A DNA stretch of 64,000 bases, taken from Euborellia annulipes (Eukaryota > Arthropoda > Insecta > Dermaptera > Anisolabididae). Position numbers and translations under genes: made by a program. Positions 9,616 to 20,279 of this stretch are shown here, piece by piece. Below the pieces are notes generated by a model. The model did not search any database, was not told the origin of the DNA, and was given only the letters and a program-made list of their open reading frames with translations. The stretch covers positions 1 to 64,000 of the forward strand of contig JAKCPI010000433.1 in the NCBI GenBank assembly GCA_023213315.1, in the 5' to 3' direction. Position 1 is the stretch's first letter, and every line of letters starts with the position of its first letter.

Positions 9616-10365
9616 GTTTTTTGAATTCGGCCCGATGTCAACGATCCTGGGTTGTCCATTTATATATTTAATTGTTTTAATTTTGCCGTCCCTATTAAGA
9701 GCATCCAACTCCGTTCTCAAAGCCTTAAGTTCGCTTCTTTGCATTAGTGTCTTATCATCACTGATATTAATTGGGGACTTGCATTTATGTTTACCCTTCA
9801 AAATGTTCAATACTATGCTGGAAGAGTTTAAAACTACTTTTATTGGCCTTGGTTTATCGTTGCCGTTTTTAATTTTTCCCATTCTGAAGTATTTCACAAC
9901 TGCTCTTTTATCCACATCACAAATTGCATTTAGGGTTTCATATATTGCCTTCTCTTCAAATTCTCTTCTCACATCATATGATTTTGATTCAGATTCATTG
10001 ATATTGTAAATAATTATATTATTTTTTCTGTTGTTCCGCTCAGAAATTTCTTCAATAATTTTTGATTGTTCTGAAAGACCAAGTGGTGAAGCTGATTTAT
10101 TTTTTTCAATGAATTCGTTGATCTTGTTAACTTGCTCAGTCAAAATAGATAATTTTGACAAAACTTGAGGTAATACCTTCAGGCCCTCCTCACAGTCGGT
10201 GCAAAAAAACTTGAGTGATCTCTTTTTGAGCTCCAAGCATCTGACTTCTGAAGCAGTTAATTCTGTGCATTCGACATGGTTGGGCCTCTGGCAACTATCG
10301 CAGTTAAAAAATTTACCTCCAACCTCATCACATGGTAGCTCACAAATAGAGCACATGGATGTCAT
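9595..10365 (-). CDS. LINE ORF1: PHD-finger nucleic-acid chaperone-like protein
   Basis: ORF1 protein of the same element, 256 aa. The N-terminus is a complete C4HC3 PHD finger (C5, C8, C22, C25, H30, C33, C55, C58). A coiled-coil-like segment follows at about 60-105. Next is a domain with IIIYNINESES and PRPIKVVLNS blocks, resembling the RRM-like module of LINE ORF1 proteins. PHD-bearing ORF1s are known in CR1/Jockey-group LINEs. By family analogy the protein binds element RNA. The ATG at 10365 begins just upstream of the first zinc ligand, and no competing upstream Met is evident. The end overlaps ORF2 across a slippery heptamer. Confidence 0.88.
   Translation of the reverse strand: MTSMCSICELPCDEVGGKFFNCDSCQRPNHVECTELTASEVRCLELKKRSLKFFCTDCEEGLKVLPQVLSKLSILTEQVNKINEFIEKNKSASPLGLSEQSKIIEEISERNNRKNNIIIYNINESESKSYDVRREFEEKAIYETLNAICDVDKRAVVKYFRMGKIKNGNDKPRPIKVVLNSSSIVLNILKGKHKCKSPINISDDKTLMQRSELKALRTELDALNRDGKIKTIKYINGQPRIVDIGPNSKNGAVRSA
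9616..9622 (-). promoter_or_regulatory. Candidate -1 ribosomal frameshift site A AAA AAC
   Basis: On the minus strand, in the ORF1 frame, codons TCA AAA AAC contain the canonical X XXY YYZ heptamer A AAA AAC. ORF1 ends six codons later and ORF2 is open in the -1 frame exactly from here. The GC-rich sequence after it (AGGUCGGCCU) could form a small hairpin. Confidence 0.6.
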
Positions 10366-11040
10366 GATAGCCGGCTGAATAAATAAATTTGTAATAAAAT
10401 ATTATTTTTTATCAATAAATTCAAAGTATAGAGAAGGATAGGGTGTGGAACGAAGGGTAAACTTCACACGTGAGCGGCCCTTCTCCGTGACTGACAAACA
10501 GGACAGAGAGCCCAGGAAAATTTTTTAAATTCTAAATATTTATTAATAAATATTCATGGATAAATTAATGACAAAAAACTAAAATATATATTAAAATAAT
10601 AGTCCACAGATAGATTCACTCACAGTCCAAATAAATTATATAATTATAAAATAATCCTTTCGTGGAAATATTAAACAAAATTAAAATATCAAAAAGAAAA
10701 ATTTTCATTAAACTAATGCCGAATACAATAAGGGCCAAAACGGTATAAAATTGGAAAAACTCACTCAAAAAAATCGGCTGATTAGGCAGGGCATTCCATT
10801 AGCAACAATCTAATATAACTTTCTCCGCCAACATCCACAAAAAACCAAGAAAAATATAATAAATATCAGGAGCCCAACTAGAAGCGTGTTCACTGGCCAA
10901 AGATCACTCAAACTTTTTAGATAGAATAATTTTACAGTTAAGTTGAAAGAGTTAAGGTGCTAACGAAATAAATTTACGAGTTTTTTTTTTTTTTAGGTTT
11001 TCCTTAAGAAACTAGACGATTAAAAAAATTCCAGAGAGGG
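10366..11040. other. Upstream flank of LINE, no gene seen
   Basis: AT-rich sequence that may include the LINE 5' UTR. It ends in a poly-T run near 10981. No recognisable gene or repeat. Confidence 0.4.
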
Positions 11041-11134
11041 TATTTGTGGAGGGGAAAGGGGAAATTATTCTTCTCTTTTACTCCACCCCCCCCCCCCCTC
11101 TACGCATTAGATCTAAACTTACACTATATCACTT

Positions 11135-11240
11135 ACACTATATTTGGTATCCAAATGGCTTAAATAAAATCATTGGACTACCTGGGGTCCGAACCGGCGA
11201 CTTTTGGTATACGAATCCCTACACCAAGCCTCGAAGGCGT
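11135..11240 (-). mobile_element. SINE-A head fragment
   Basis: Minus-strand SINE-A head with box B (GGTCCGAACC on +) and the GGCTTGGTGTAGGGATTC box A region, which has a small deletion. Truncated on both sides. Confidence 0.65.
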
Positions 11241-11446
11241 TTGAAATATTATTATTAAGAGAATTTTTAATTGAATCGGTCATTTCAAAAACAACTTTAG
11301 TCAACAAATTAACATTTTTCAGAAAAACTGTTTCATTCACAAATAAACGAGTTTTAAAGGGAAAAAACCTAAAAAAAAAATGTTCTTGACTTATGCTGTT
11401 TTTCCCAACAATCAGGGCTAGTGGGACATAATTTAAACAAAAAAAA

Positions 11447-11720
11447 AGCCCACGGGTCGTGGTGTAGAGGTTAGCGTGCTAACCTCATATACCAAACGTC
11501 GCGGGTTCGGACCCCGAGGCAGTCCGATGATTTTATTTAAGCCATCTGGATACCAGATGGCTTAAATAAAAATGCCTGGACCCTAATATATATAAATTCA
11601 TAAATAACGGTTATCGTAAATGTCTTATATGGCCTGAGCTGCCGAAAAGACAGTGTGAATGTGTGTGTGAGTGTGAATGAGAAAAAAAGTGTGAATGTTT
11701 AAAAAAAAAAAAAAAAAAAA
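11447..11720 (+). mobile_element. SINE-A, full-length copy
   Basis: The head has GTGGTGTAGAGG (box A) and GGTTCGGACC (box B). The body follows with the TTTTATTTAAGCC palindromic segment, TATGGCCTGAGCTGCCGAAAA and a (TGTGAGTG) tract, then a ~20-nt poly-A. The poly-A runs directly into the left end of an HPE, which inserted in or beside the tail. Confidence 0.8.
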
Positions 11721-12358
11721 TCTGGTGTGACTGGCGCACAGCACACAACTTTCTCTTACTTTCGGTAATCGAAAGTTGTGTTCTGTGCTTGTCACACCAG
11801 ATTTTTTGTGTCGACATATATTTAGTTTCCGACAGTACGGTATATTCGATTTTCAATTTATATGTGAAAATATTTATATATTTGTTACCATGGCAACCAT
11901 TTCTCCTATCTTTTTTATGAAGTACAAGAGTAAAGTGGTCTTCAGAAGATTTCAATGACAAAATGAGAATTTACATTTTCAAGAGCATCTAAAAAAATAA
12001 TTGATTTTTGAATTTTAATCAAAATAGCTGGAGCGAATTTTGAGAAAATAAAAAAAAAAACTGAAAAAGTGCATCAGTAAAGTACTAGTACTCTGGTCGA
12101 TTTTGTTCAAAGCTTCGTCTCACGTCCCATGGGGGTGCCTAACTTAAACAAAATTTCAACATCCTAGCTCTTTCCATTCTTGAGATATTTTGTTCCTAGA
12201 CAGACAGAGAGACAGACCATGTCGCGAAAACCACTTTTTTTGTTTCAGGGGACCTCAAAACGTGTATATCCATCAAAATCTCGACTTCGAATTTTTGACA
12301 TGAATCCAATACTTTCTCTCTCTATTTATATTAACATATATATAGAGGTAAGAGAAAG
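11721..12358 (+). mobile_element. HPE, near-complete copy
   Basis: Left hairpin 11721-11802, X-box 11884-11897, AGTACTAGTACT near 12084, shortened (CAGA) tract, right hairpin ending at 12358. The segment after GTCGACA has a small internal deletion compared with the 5338 copy. Confidence 0.85.
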
Positions 12359-12411
12359 TAAAAATCATATTAATCATCTTTTTGTATTGCTATTATTTAA
12401 AATTACACTTA

Positions 12412-12830
12412 AATAGCCTCAGCCCCCTCCCCCTCCCCCCGAAATGCTTGATCGGCCCCGCAGTGCGAAAATTTAGGTTCCGCAAAAGAGCGAATGTTCC
12501 GCGGGGCGAAAAAATTTCCGTGTCTCAAAAAAAAAAAAAAAAAAGGTAAAATGGTTTTCACGGACGGGAAAAATTTTGGTTCCGCAAATGAGAAAATGTT
12601 CATACAAAATTTTTTCAGTTCAGCCCCCCCCCCCCCGAAAAAAATTTCTATATACACCCCTGAGACTGTATATGTGTGTGTAAATGTGAAAAAAGTGTGT
12701 GTTAAAAAAAAGTCTCTATTGAATAAACTAAACTCCTTTTAACAAGACGTTTTGGACAAATTTAATAAACTATCTTCAGTTGTTTAAGAGTTTTTTGAGT
12801 AATAGAGATTGTCCACTATGGAGTATCCAG
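12412..12830. repeat. Unclassified C-rich/A-rich repeat
   Basis: Two C-runs (near 12421 and 12624) flank two related blocks containing TTCCGCAAA, each with GGTTCCGCAAA spacing. It resembles a degraded inverted-end MITE, but I found no target duplication. A short SINE-A-tail-like (GTGT) stretch follows. Confidence 0.3.
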
Positions 12831-12872
12831 TGGCGGATTAAGACAATGTAAGATCCTGGGAGCATATATATG
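12830..12872. mobile_element. hAT-type terminal repeat fragment
   Basis: CAGTGGCGGATTAAGAC matches the CAGGGGCGGATTAA end of the hAT MITE at 53339. Only one end is present. Confidence 0.45.
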
Positions 12873-12880
12873 TCGACACA

Positions 12881-12964
12881 AAAAATCTGGTGTGGCTGCC
12901 GCACAGAACACAACTTTCTCTTACCTTCGGTTGTGTTCTGTGCTAGTCACACACCAGATTTTTT
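12881..12964 (-). mobile_element. HPE left-hairpin stub
   Basis: Only the left hairpin and the adjacent GTCGACA remain, in reverse orientation. The loop is shortened but both CTGGTGTG arms persist. Confidence 0.75.
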
Positions 12965-13039
12965 CTAGTTTATATAAATTGAATTGTTAAAAGTCGGTAA
13001 ATAGTCCAGTTGTGTGTTGTTGATTCTATCTTCTTTAAA

Positions 13040-13440
13040 GAGTTTTATTAAAGAGCGATAGATGGAGAGTGAGAGGGGGGGGGGAGGGAAAATGGGTGGG
13101 AGGGCGAGAGGCGAGGGTGGGTGATGCTGCTGGCCGAAGGGTCTGTCCTAAGGGCGGTGGTGTAGAGAGAGGGAGTAGGGGGCAATGCGGAAGCCCTTCG
13201 CGGTGGGCGCGACGCGACGCCCTCGCGTTGCGTAGGCGACCACCACCGTCAGTGCCACCCCCCAGCTGGCTGGCTGGCTGGCTGACGCACACGGACATGC
13301 AAGAGAGGGACCATCACGAACCACTGAACATGGAGAAGGGGGGTTAGGTGAGGACCACCGCCGCCAGGGCTCTCCAGTCGCCCGTCCTCCCTTGTGACAT
13401 TTTTTTTCTCTAATTGTCAACTATCCCCTTTAGGCAAGCC
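13040..13440. other. CpG-rich island of unknown function
   Basis: A GC-rich patch in otherwise AT-rich DNA, with clustered CG dinucleotides around 13195-13250, a G-run and a (GGCT)n stretch. Both strands have short open frames from composition, but none resembles a known protein. A donor-like TTAG|GTGAGG lies at 13346. It could be an unmethylated promoter or non-coding first exon, or a GC-rich repeat. Confidence 0.35.
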
Positions 13441-13504
13441 TCTATACAAATTATTGGAGAAAGAAATATTTCGGATAACTTTATTAATAAACTATAAGAA
13501 GAAT

Positions 13505-14056
13505 TTAAGGGGGTTCGAGAGCGTCGTCTAAACGTACTTTAAAAAAAAAAATAAACTAGACATCGAGCTATAATTTTTTTAATGACTTATTAAAAAATTA
13601 TCGTAATTAATTTTTTTGTTATCAAGCAAATACAAAAAAACAATCTGTCCCAATAATCTTTATTTTTTTTAAATTTAAAAATGAATTTATTGTTATTATT
13701 AATCACATATTAATTAAGAAATTTTTAAAATAAGCTTAGATGATTTATTTGAAAATCAACTGTCAAATTAGTTCAGCATTCTTGCAATAGATGGCAGGCT
13801 AGTCTTACAGACGATATAGTATTAGCCTATATTTATATATTTTTATGCTTTTATAAAAGATACATAATATATAATAACATTTATAAAGTATTTATTGTTA
13901 AAAGATCAATGAAAATCAACCAAATGCATTAAATATTATTAGCTACCATTCTGACATCTCTTGGCAAATTTTTGAATTACTTGATATTTTGGGCATACTT
14001 TTTATGACACACTACGCCATCTTATCGGGAAAAACATGCGTAACACCTTCGCCCCC
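13505..14056. mobile_element. TTAA-flanked MITE, family 2 (degraded right end)
   Basis: The left end TTAAGGGGGTTCGAGAG matches the intact copy at 61883-62506 over most of its length, through GGGAAAAACATGCGTAAC. The right terminal repeat is decayed and runs into an HPE fragment at about 14057. Confidence 0.75.
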
Positions 14057-14235
14057 GTTAGAAAGTGACATGAATCTTTTGAACAAAATCGGCCAAAAAG
14101 TCCTTTAAAATGTATATTTTGATCGTAAAATTATTTGAAGCACACTTTACTCATGTACTTCATAGGATAGACAGGAGGCCATGGTAATAGAATATAAATA
14201 TTTTCCCATGTTTATAAATTTTGTCTTGAATTATT
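14057..14235 (-). mobile_element. HPE fragment
   Basis: Reverse-oriented internal part: the AACAAAATCGGCCAAAAAG block joined by an internal deletion to the TTTACTCATGTACTTCATAGG block, then a mutated X-box (GGCCATGGTAATAG). Confidence 0.65.
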
Positions 14236-14790
14236 TTTTGACTCACATGACTTCTTATTATCTCTCCTTTGCCAGTCTTATTTCCGACCATACTTGTTTT
14301 CTAAACATGGATAGAATACCGATAATTAAAATTGGTGTTGTTTTATTATATTTATCATTTGAAAGAAGATTTGTTTAGGTAGTTAATTAAAATTAGCTTT
14401 AAATTGCACAAACGAGGCTAATTTCATTTATTTTATATCTAGTTATTCATTTCATTGCCAGAGAGAGAGAAAATTGTTACATATTAATATGGCATCTATC
14501 TGTCTGTCTCTTCTCTTTACACTCACTCTATTCCCAACTATTAAATTAAATTAGCTGTAAATTACTCAAACACCTATTTCCCGACGACTCTACCAATCAA
14601 TACTTGCTACATTTTAAACTGATGTGACTCAACTAGTCAACAACAAAATACGATAATGTTTCGGTTTGTTGTCGGATGTGTCACAATTATTTAAAAAGTT
14701 TTTTTTTTTTTTTAACAAAATCTGATGTGACTGCGTATTATACGTAACTAACTCATTAACAAAATATTTTTTCGAAAACTTTTTAATAAA
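14236..14790. other. AT-rich DNA, no gene seen
   Basis: (GA)n and (TCTG)n simple repeats around 14460-14515 and poly-T near 14700. No coding similarity recognised. Confidence 0.4.
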
Positions 14791-14795
14791 AAAAA

Positions 14796-15466
14796 TCTGG
14801 TGTGAGTGGTCGCACAGCACACAACTTTCTCTTACCTTCGGTAATCGAAAGTTGTGTTCTCTGCTTGTCACACCAGATTTTTTATGTCGACATATATTTA
14901 GTTCCCAGCAGTACGGAACATTTGAATTCAGATGTAAAATTTATAAGTGTGGGAAAATATTTATATTTTGTTACCATGGCAACCATTTCTTCTATCTTCC
15001 CTATGAAATACAAGAGTAAAGTGGTCTTAATAAGATTTCAATTGCAAAATGAGAATATACATTTGAAAGAGCATCTAAAAAATAATTGATTTTTGAATTT
15101 AAAAAAAAAATCGTAGGAGCAAATTTTGAGAAAATCGAAAAAAACTGAAAAAGTTCATCAGTAAAGTACTAGTACTCTTTGGCCGATTTTGATTAAAAGC
15201 TTATTTTTCTGGTCCCGGGGGGTGTTTAACTTAAATATAAAATTTCAGCCTCATAGCTCAATTCCTTCATGCTTAAAATTGAACACACACCCACCCACCC
15301 ACCCACCCACACACACACAGACAGACCATGTCGCGAAACCCACTTTTTTGGATTCAGGGGACCTCAAAACGTGAAGATCCATCAAAATCTCGACATCGAA
15401 TTTTTGACATGAATCCAATACTTTCTCTCTATATATATATTACATATATACATAGGTAAGAGAAAG
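14796..15466 (+). mobile_element. HPE, full-length copy
   Basis: All landmarks are present: left hairpin, X-box 14970-14983, AGTACTAGTACT near 15167, a (CCCA)n-expanded tract in place of (CAGA)n, and the right hairpin to 15466. Confidence 0.87.
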
Positions 15467-15763
15467 TAAAAACTGCTTCAAATAAATTTGCCGACCCCTG
15501 CTTTAGAATAATGCGTGATACACCCCATGGTTTCATTAGTATTTGAATTCGAATCTTCAAATTCATCAATCAGCTTTTTATAAGAACAAGAGCTAAAATT
15601 GATCTAAAGTAAAGTTGTGACAAATTAGCATCATTGGTCATTATTAGAGAGCGGAAAATAAGTCTTTCGAATTTTGCCAATTTTTATACTTTTTCTTAGA
15701 TATCTCCCTCCACTGATCTCATAAAAATATGAGATTTTCAAAAACAACTTTTGTCACTTAATA

Positions 15764-16398
15764 CTTTCTCTTACCTCTATATATATGTTAATATATAGAG
15801 AGAGAAAGTATTGGATTCATGTCAAAAATTCGATGCCGATATTTTGATGGATATACACGTTTTGAGGTCCCCTGAATCTAAAAAGTGGTTTTCGCGACAT
15901 GGTCTGTCTGTCTGTGTGTCTGTCTGGGTTAAATTTAAAGCATGAATGAATTGAGCTAGGAGGTTAAAATTTTTTTCCCACCTAGGGCGTGATAATAAGC
16001 TTTTAAACAAAATCGGCCAAAGAGTACTAGTACTTTACTGATGTACTTTTTCAGTTTTTTTCCGATTTTCTCTAAATTTGCTCCAACGATTTTTTTTTTA
16101 ATTCAAAAATCAATTATTTTTTAGATTCGCTATAAAATGTATATTCTCATTTTGTCATTGAAATCTTCTGAAGGCCACTTTACTCTTGTACTACATAGAA
16201 AAGATAGGAGAAATGGTTGCCATGGTAACAAAATATAAATATTTACCCATATAAATTTTACATCAGAATTCAAATGTTCCGTACTGTCGGGAACTAAATA
16301 TATGTCGACATAAAAAATCTGGTGTGACAAGCACAGCACACAACTTTCTCTTACCTTCGGTAATCGAAAGTTGTGTGCTGTGCGCCAGTCACACCAGA
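15764..16398 (-). mobile_element. HPE, full-length copy
   Basis: Reverse copy with the right hairpin at 15764-15812, X-box complement 16216-16229 and left hairpin ending at 16398. It lies 300 bp from an opposite-orientation copy, so the two form a large inverted repeat. Confidence 0.87.
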
Positions 16399-17030
16399 TT
16401 TTTAAGCTAAAGATATAAAAAACGGGATTTTGAGCAAAACACATTTATGCACAATGAAAAACAATTTATTGTTACTAAATTATGATTATTTTGTAATATT
16501 TATCAGATTCTCATCATTAAAATTATTAAATAAACAACCTGTTTAGGAAATATTGAAGAATCGAAACCCAAAAATCGATTTAATGCCCGCCCGTTCCGAT
16601 AATTTTATTTTCCCGTCTCACTTTCCGCATCACATATTAAGAAAACATTTTTCTTCAAACGAAGAAAAAAAAAGAAAGAAAGAAAACTATGATGTTATTA
16701 CCTTTAATAAAACGTAACAGAAGGGGTGGGTTGGCTGTCAATGGGGAGGGTGTATTCTTTTATTCATTCACTCTGCACTTAATAGAAAAGAAACACGAGA
16801 GAGAAGAAAGAAAGAGCTCTCTCTCTGACTGCAGGCTTGATTTATACTCAACTGAGACAAGTGCTTAAGCACGTTTGAATTCTCAATGGAAAGAATCAAA
16901 AGTGTGATTCTCATTTTATATAAGATTCATTAAAATTTCTCATTTTTTACTTTTAGCTCTCACTGTACATAGTAGTAAGGAGGAGAGCTTATGCAGAGAT
17001 TACGGTGTCCGTACGCATAAAAAGTACGGC
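16399..17030. other. Non-coding region with GA-rich simple repeats
   Basis: Holds (GAAA)n near 16660 and GAGA/CTCT stretches near 16798-16830. No open frame worth calling and no recognised repeat. Confidence 0.35.
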
Positions 17031-17035
17031 CTGAA

Positions 17036-17185
17036 GGTCGTAGGAAAATAATAATTACATATACGTATTCAGCATAAAAAACTGGTTCAGGGAAAAATAC
17101 GTTTTGGTTCCAATTTTTGAGTTATTAATTCTTAAAGTTACGATTTCTCCCATAGGAAATGTGCAGAGAAATATTTATGTATTCT
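17036..17185 (-). repeat. Dispersed repeat shared with 45700-45870
   Basis: Contains blocks also found inverted at 45700-45870 (AGTTATTAATTC and TTCCTATGG-like segments). Class unknown; only two copies in the window. Confidence 0.4.
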
Positions 17186-17885
17186 TTGCATTTATGTATT
17201 CAATGAATGTAAACAAATCCTCAAGCAGGCACTGGTCTTTCTTAAATATGGAGAAATAACCATTATTAAAATTTTTAATGTCCTGAAAATCCACAGTGAG
17301 AACGCCCCTTTGAATTTACTACTGTAAATTCTTCCCTAATTTTTCTTACTCTATATAAATTATTCATAAATTTTTTTAAAAGTTTTAATATGTAATAGAA
17401 TAATATAAAGGTCAAATGAGATAAGAGAAAGTTGAGTGATGTGTTTAGTACATTTGTTTGTTGTAAATTGTACACTAAAGGGTTTATTAATTTTTTATTT
17501 TTATTTTATTTCCTTCTCCTCATCCTCATTGACATAGTGACCTTGGTTAGTTTTGGCTTCATTCATTCATTCCTCTCTCTCTCTCTCTCTCCTTTTATAA
17601 GATTAAATTATCTCTCTACTCTCCCTTTGTGTAATAAATGTTTTCATTACAATTATGGAAATAATAGAACAAACTTTGCATGAGATGAAGGAACAACGGG
17701 TGTCAGTAAATTTAAAAAGAATTTTTTTTTTTTTTTTTGAAGGTAAAGAATTTGCTTCATTCACTTCCCGTTTTTAAATTTATTTAAATGAGAAGGAAAT
17801 AAAAACAACTTTTACATGCTAGCGAAGTTTATCGCTTCTTTGAATGAGGGTGAGATCAATGGCTGCTAAAAAGAATCAAATTTAC

Positions 17886-17911
17886 AACGTTTCGAATGGA
17901 TCATCATCAGG
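17886..17911 (-). ncRNA. Hammerhead ribozyme motif
   Basis: The minus strand has CTGATGA (17904-17910), a short stem II and GAAACGTTG. This matches the core order C3-A9, stem II, GAAA of a hammerhead with a minimal stem III, as described in Penelope-like elements. Stem II is weak. It is the end of a repeat whose body (18000-18110) recurs inverted at 19255-19395. Confidence 0.55.
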
Positions 17912-18127
17912 TTTTAGTGAATTATCATATGTGTTTGACCCATTTGTCTGTTGTGTTAAGTGATGAATAGTGAAGTGAGACGACAGAGTGTAGAAAAATA
18001 TTTTATTATTTATTCTTTTAGCGATCCAAAGGACATCCTCAGGCCAGCTGGAAATAAAGAATTTACAATTTGACAGTACATATCGATACGCAAGATTCTC
18101 TTCTATTATCTGATAATATAATTGCAA

Positions 18128-18297
18128 GCCCTCGGGGCTTGGTGTAGGGGTTAGCGTGATAACTTCGTATACCAAAAGTCGCGAGTTCGGACCCCAGGCA
18201 GTCCGATGATTTTATTTAAGCCATTTGGATACCAAATGGCATCTGTGAATGTGTGTGTGAGTGTGAACGAGAAAAAAGTGTGAGTGTTTAAAAAAAT
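18128..18297 (+). mobile_element. SINE-A with internal deletion
   Basis: Complete tRNA-like head (box B altered to GAGTTCGGACC), joined directly from ACCAAATGGC to the (TGTGAGTG) tail. The middle is missing. Poly-A is short. Confidence 0.75.
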
Positions 18298-18335
18298 ATT
18301 GCATATAAATATATACATGCATATACATATATATA

Positions 18336-18592
18336 CGGGCCCTGTTACGTATTAGTGTGTCAAGCGCCAGCTACCGAGATTTGAGAAAATTAACATTAAA
18401 GTTTTTTGTTTCGATTAGATTATATATAATTTTTTTTTTGTCAATTGTGCAAGTAACATTAAATATAAATTTTTTTAGGACATATTTCATAAAAAATACT
18501 ATTAATTATAGCATTTGAAACAATATTCCGTGCTTAACTCAATTTTTAATTTTTTTTTTTGGCGCTTGACACACTAATGCATAACGGGGTCC
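18336..18592. mobile_element. MITE with GGCGCTTGACACAC terminal repeats, 257 bp
   Basis: The ends are inverted repeats of about 32 bp (GTGTGTCAAGCGCCA on the left, TGGCGCTTGACACAC on the right), flanked by ATATAT on both sides. Superfamily not assigned. Confidence 0.7.
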
Positions 18593-18672
18593 ATATATGA
18601 AGCCATAAGCGCCCAGAACGGCCTAACTCACATTACACTTTCTTGGTTTTATGCCTTAGTATCTATTAAACG

Positions 18673-18735
18673 GTGAATTCCAGAAGCGTACTGTACTACT
18701 GTATCATGAGTAGTACTATACTACTCTGGAATTCA
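18673..18735. repeat. Short palindromic element
   Basis: GTGAATTCCAGA and TCTGGAATTCAC flank a core of repeated AGTACT-like units. About 60 bp in all. Possibly a tiny MITE. Confidence 0.5.
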
Positions 18736-18736
18736 C

Positions 18737-18790
18737 ACATAGGCGTAGCCAGAAATTTTTGATGCGGGGGGGTTCAAAAAAATTTTTTCA
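18737..18790. mobile_element. hAT-type terminal repeat fragment
   Basis: TAGGCGTAGCCAGAAATTTTT followed by a G-run resembles the CAGTAGCGTAGCCAGGAT end of the hAT MITE at 53095. No partner end was found. Confidence 0.4.
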
Positions 18791-18859
18791 ATCATTTGAA
18801 AAATTTAAGATTATTTTAGGGCATTTATAAATCATTTCTAAATTATTATATTTTACTTT

Positions 18860-19240
18860 GCGCGTCTCGGGGTGCTAATTTTGGGAGTTTCCAGCGGCCA
18901 CAATTTTGAAGCTATCGACCTCAAATTTTTTTTTAAATTAAAGCTATTTAAATTATCTACAACTTATAGAAGCCCTTTTTTTGATTTTCGGAAAAATAAA
19001 ATTTTTTTTTAGATTAATCGCACTAAATAAAAGATATTTTTAAAAAATCCGTTCTATATCTTATAGATAATTAAATTAGTAATCATTGTGTTAAAAAATA
19101 ATTAATTTTCTACCCTTAATTAATTAGGTGGAATCTTTAAAATAAAATGGAATAAATCCCTTGTATTCCTATGGGGAAAAACTAACGCCATCTTTTGCCG
19201 CCTCGAGTAACTCGGTAGTCAATCGTCTTCTAACGGCTTT
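18860..19240 (-). mobile_element. TTAA MITE family 1, degraded copy
   Basis: Reverse copy of the family intact at 41851-42247. It shares GCGCGTCTCGGGGTGCTAA at one end and CGTCTTCTAACGGCTTT at the other. TTAA flanks are lost. Confidence 0.75.
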
Positions 19241-19254
19241 AATTGTCTTTTCTA

Positions 19255-19395
19255 GGAAGGATTATAGAATTTCTTATGAAGCAAACTTGCGTTTTGACAT
19301 GTACTGTCAAATTGTAAATTCTTTATTTCCAGCTGGCCTGAGAATGTCCTTTGGACCAAATCTAATTCTTTTACTAATGATAACGTAAACTCATA
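19255..19395 (+). repeat. Fragment of hammerhead-associated repeat
   Basis: TACTGTCAAATTGTAAATTC and CCAGCTGGCCTGAG match, inverted, the segment at 18020-18095 next to the hammerhead motif at 17886. The ribozyme part is absent here. Confidence 0.5.
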
Positions 19396-20270
19396 AAATT
19401 CAAAGGACTTATAAAATTTGATTAGATATCGCCGAAGGTGGACCTTGAGATAATTAAAAAAAAAAGAATAATTTTTTCGAATTTTTGGTTGCTAAGATAC
19501 TTGAGTATCCTACTCCTTTTGGATTTTGGATCGATATAGGGGATGAGGGGAGGGAGAGAGGTTTGCCAAATGTGGCGTTAGATAGTAGATTTCCGACCCC
19601 TGTGCGCGAGGGGGCGGTAACACCGCCCCCTCGGCTAACGGGAAAGGAGGGGAGGTGGGGGAGGGGGGGCCCAGCTGGTGGTCGCCGCCGCCGCTGCCGC
19701 GTGCATTCTCCAGGGAATCAATAAAGCCAGATCGGCGGGGGCGGGATTTCACCCCCCCCCCGCACTCACCCCCATCTTCTCAGGTCGCCGCCTACAGTGA
19801 GATGTCCACAATAAAATAAGAAAAATCGTTCTAATTGAAATGTTTGTAAACAATCCCCTCCCCCTCCCTTCCATTAAAGAAGAATACTTGTATAGTTATG
19901 CAAATGAAATTAAATGGAGATTAAACCATTAGCGCCAGTTAAATAATTAATGAAAGAGCGAGAGGAGGAAGCGATGACCTTGTCTCCCTTTTTTCTCTCT
20001 CTCTCTTTTGTTTCCCTTTCTCCCTTTTGATTTATTTTCCTTTCTTTTTTTTTTTTTTATTCTCTGATAATCAAACATTTTTATTATCAGTCTTCCCCTA
20101 TCAAAAGAATTTGGAGCAAAGGAATTCTAATGGAGCTCTTCTGTATAATATTTATTATCTTTCCATCTGCTCAAATTACTTAACTAATCGTCATTTCGAG
20201 AGCTGATTAGAATATAATGAGAGGTGAATGAATTAATTCTACAATATTAAAGAAAAATAATATTGTTAGG
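19396..20270. other. Non-coding; GC-rich patch and pyrimidine-rich tracts
   Basis: 19540-19800 is GC-rich with an inverted repeat (GGGGGCGGTAACACCGCCCC near 19609). 19990-20060 is TC-rich. ATGCAAAT (octamer-like) and several TAAT sites occur near 19900-19945. No gene recognised. Confidence 0.35.
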
Positions 20271-20279
20271 GGTTGTACC

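Larger units (their letters stand above)
6630..10400 (-). mobile_element. Jockey/CR1-type non-LTR retrotransposon
   Basis: Minus-strand LINE with ORF1 (PHD finger), ORF2 (endonuclease plus reverse transcriptase) and a 3' end of TAAA/AATA short repeats (6647-6670), typical of Jockey-superfamily tails. Both large frames are open, so the copy is young. I cannot fix the 5' end; the sequence upstream of ORF1 (10366-10980) may be 5' UTR. No target duplication was identified. Confidence 0.85.

Noticed and set aside
9581..10009. 142-codon plus-strand frame
   Set aside because: It is the antisense of LINE ORF1, which has a complete PHD finger and is clearly the real frame.
11447..11560. SINE-A heads as functional tRNA genes
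   Set aside because: Boxes A and B are present, but no cloverleaf with a paired acceptor stem can be drawn and the copies are dispersed with poly-A tails.
13069..13420. Overlapping 80-90-codon frames in the CpG-rich patch
   Set aside because: All arise from GC-rich composition, overlap on both strands and resemble no protein.
14802..15089. Recurring short frames containing SHQIF, YLYFVTMATIS and KYKSKV, seen in many HPE copies
   Set aside because: They come from the HPE sequence itself. Start, stop and frame differ between copies and the opposite strand is equally open, so there is no sign of a conserved protein.
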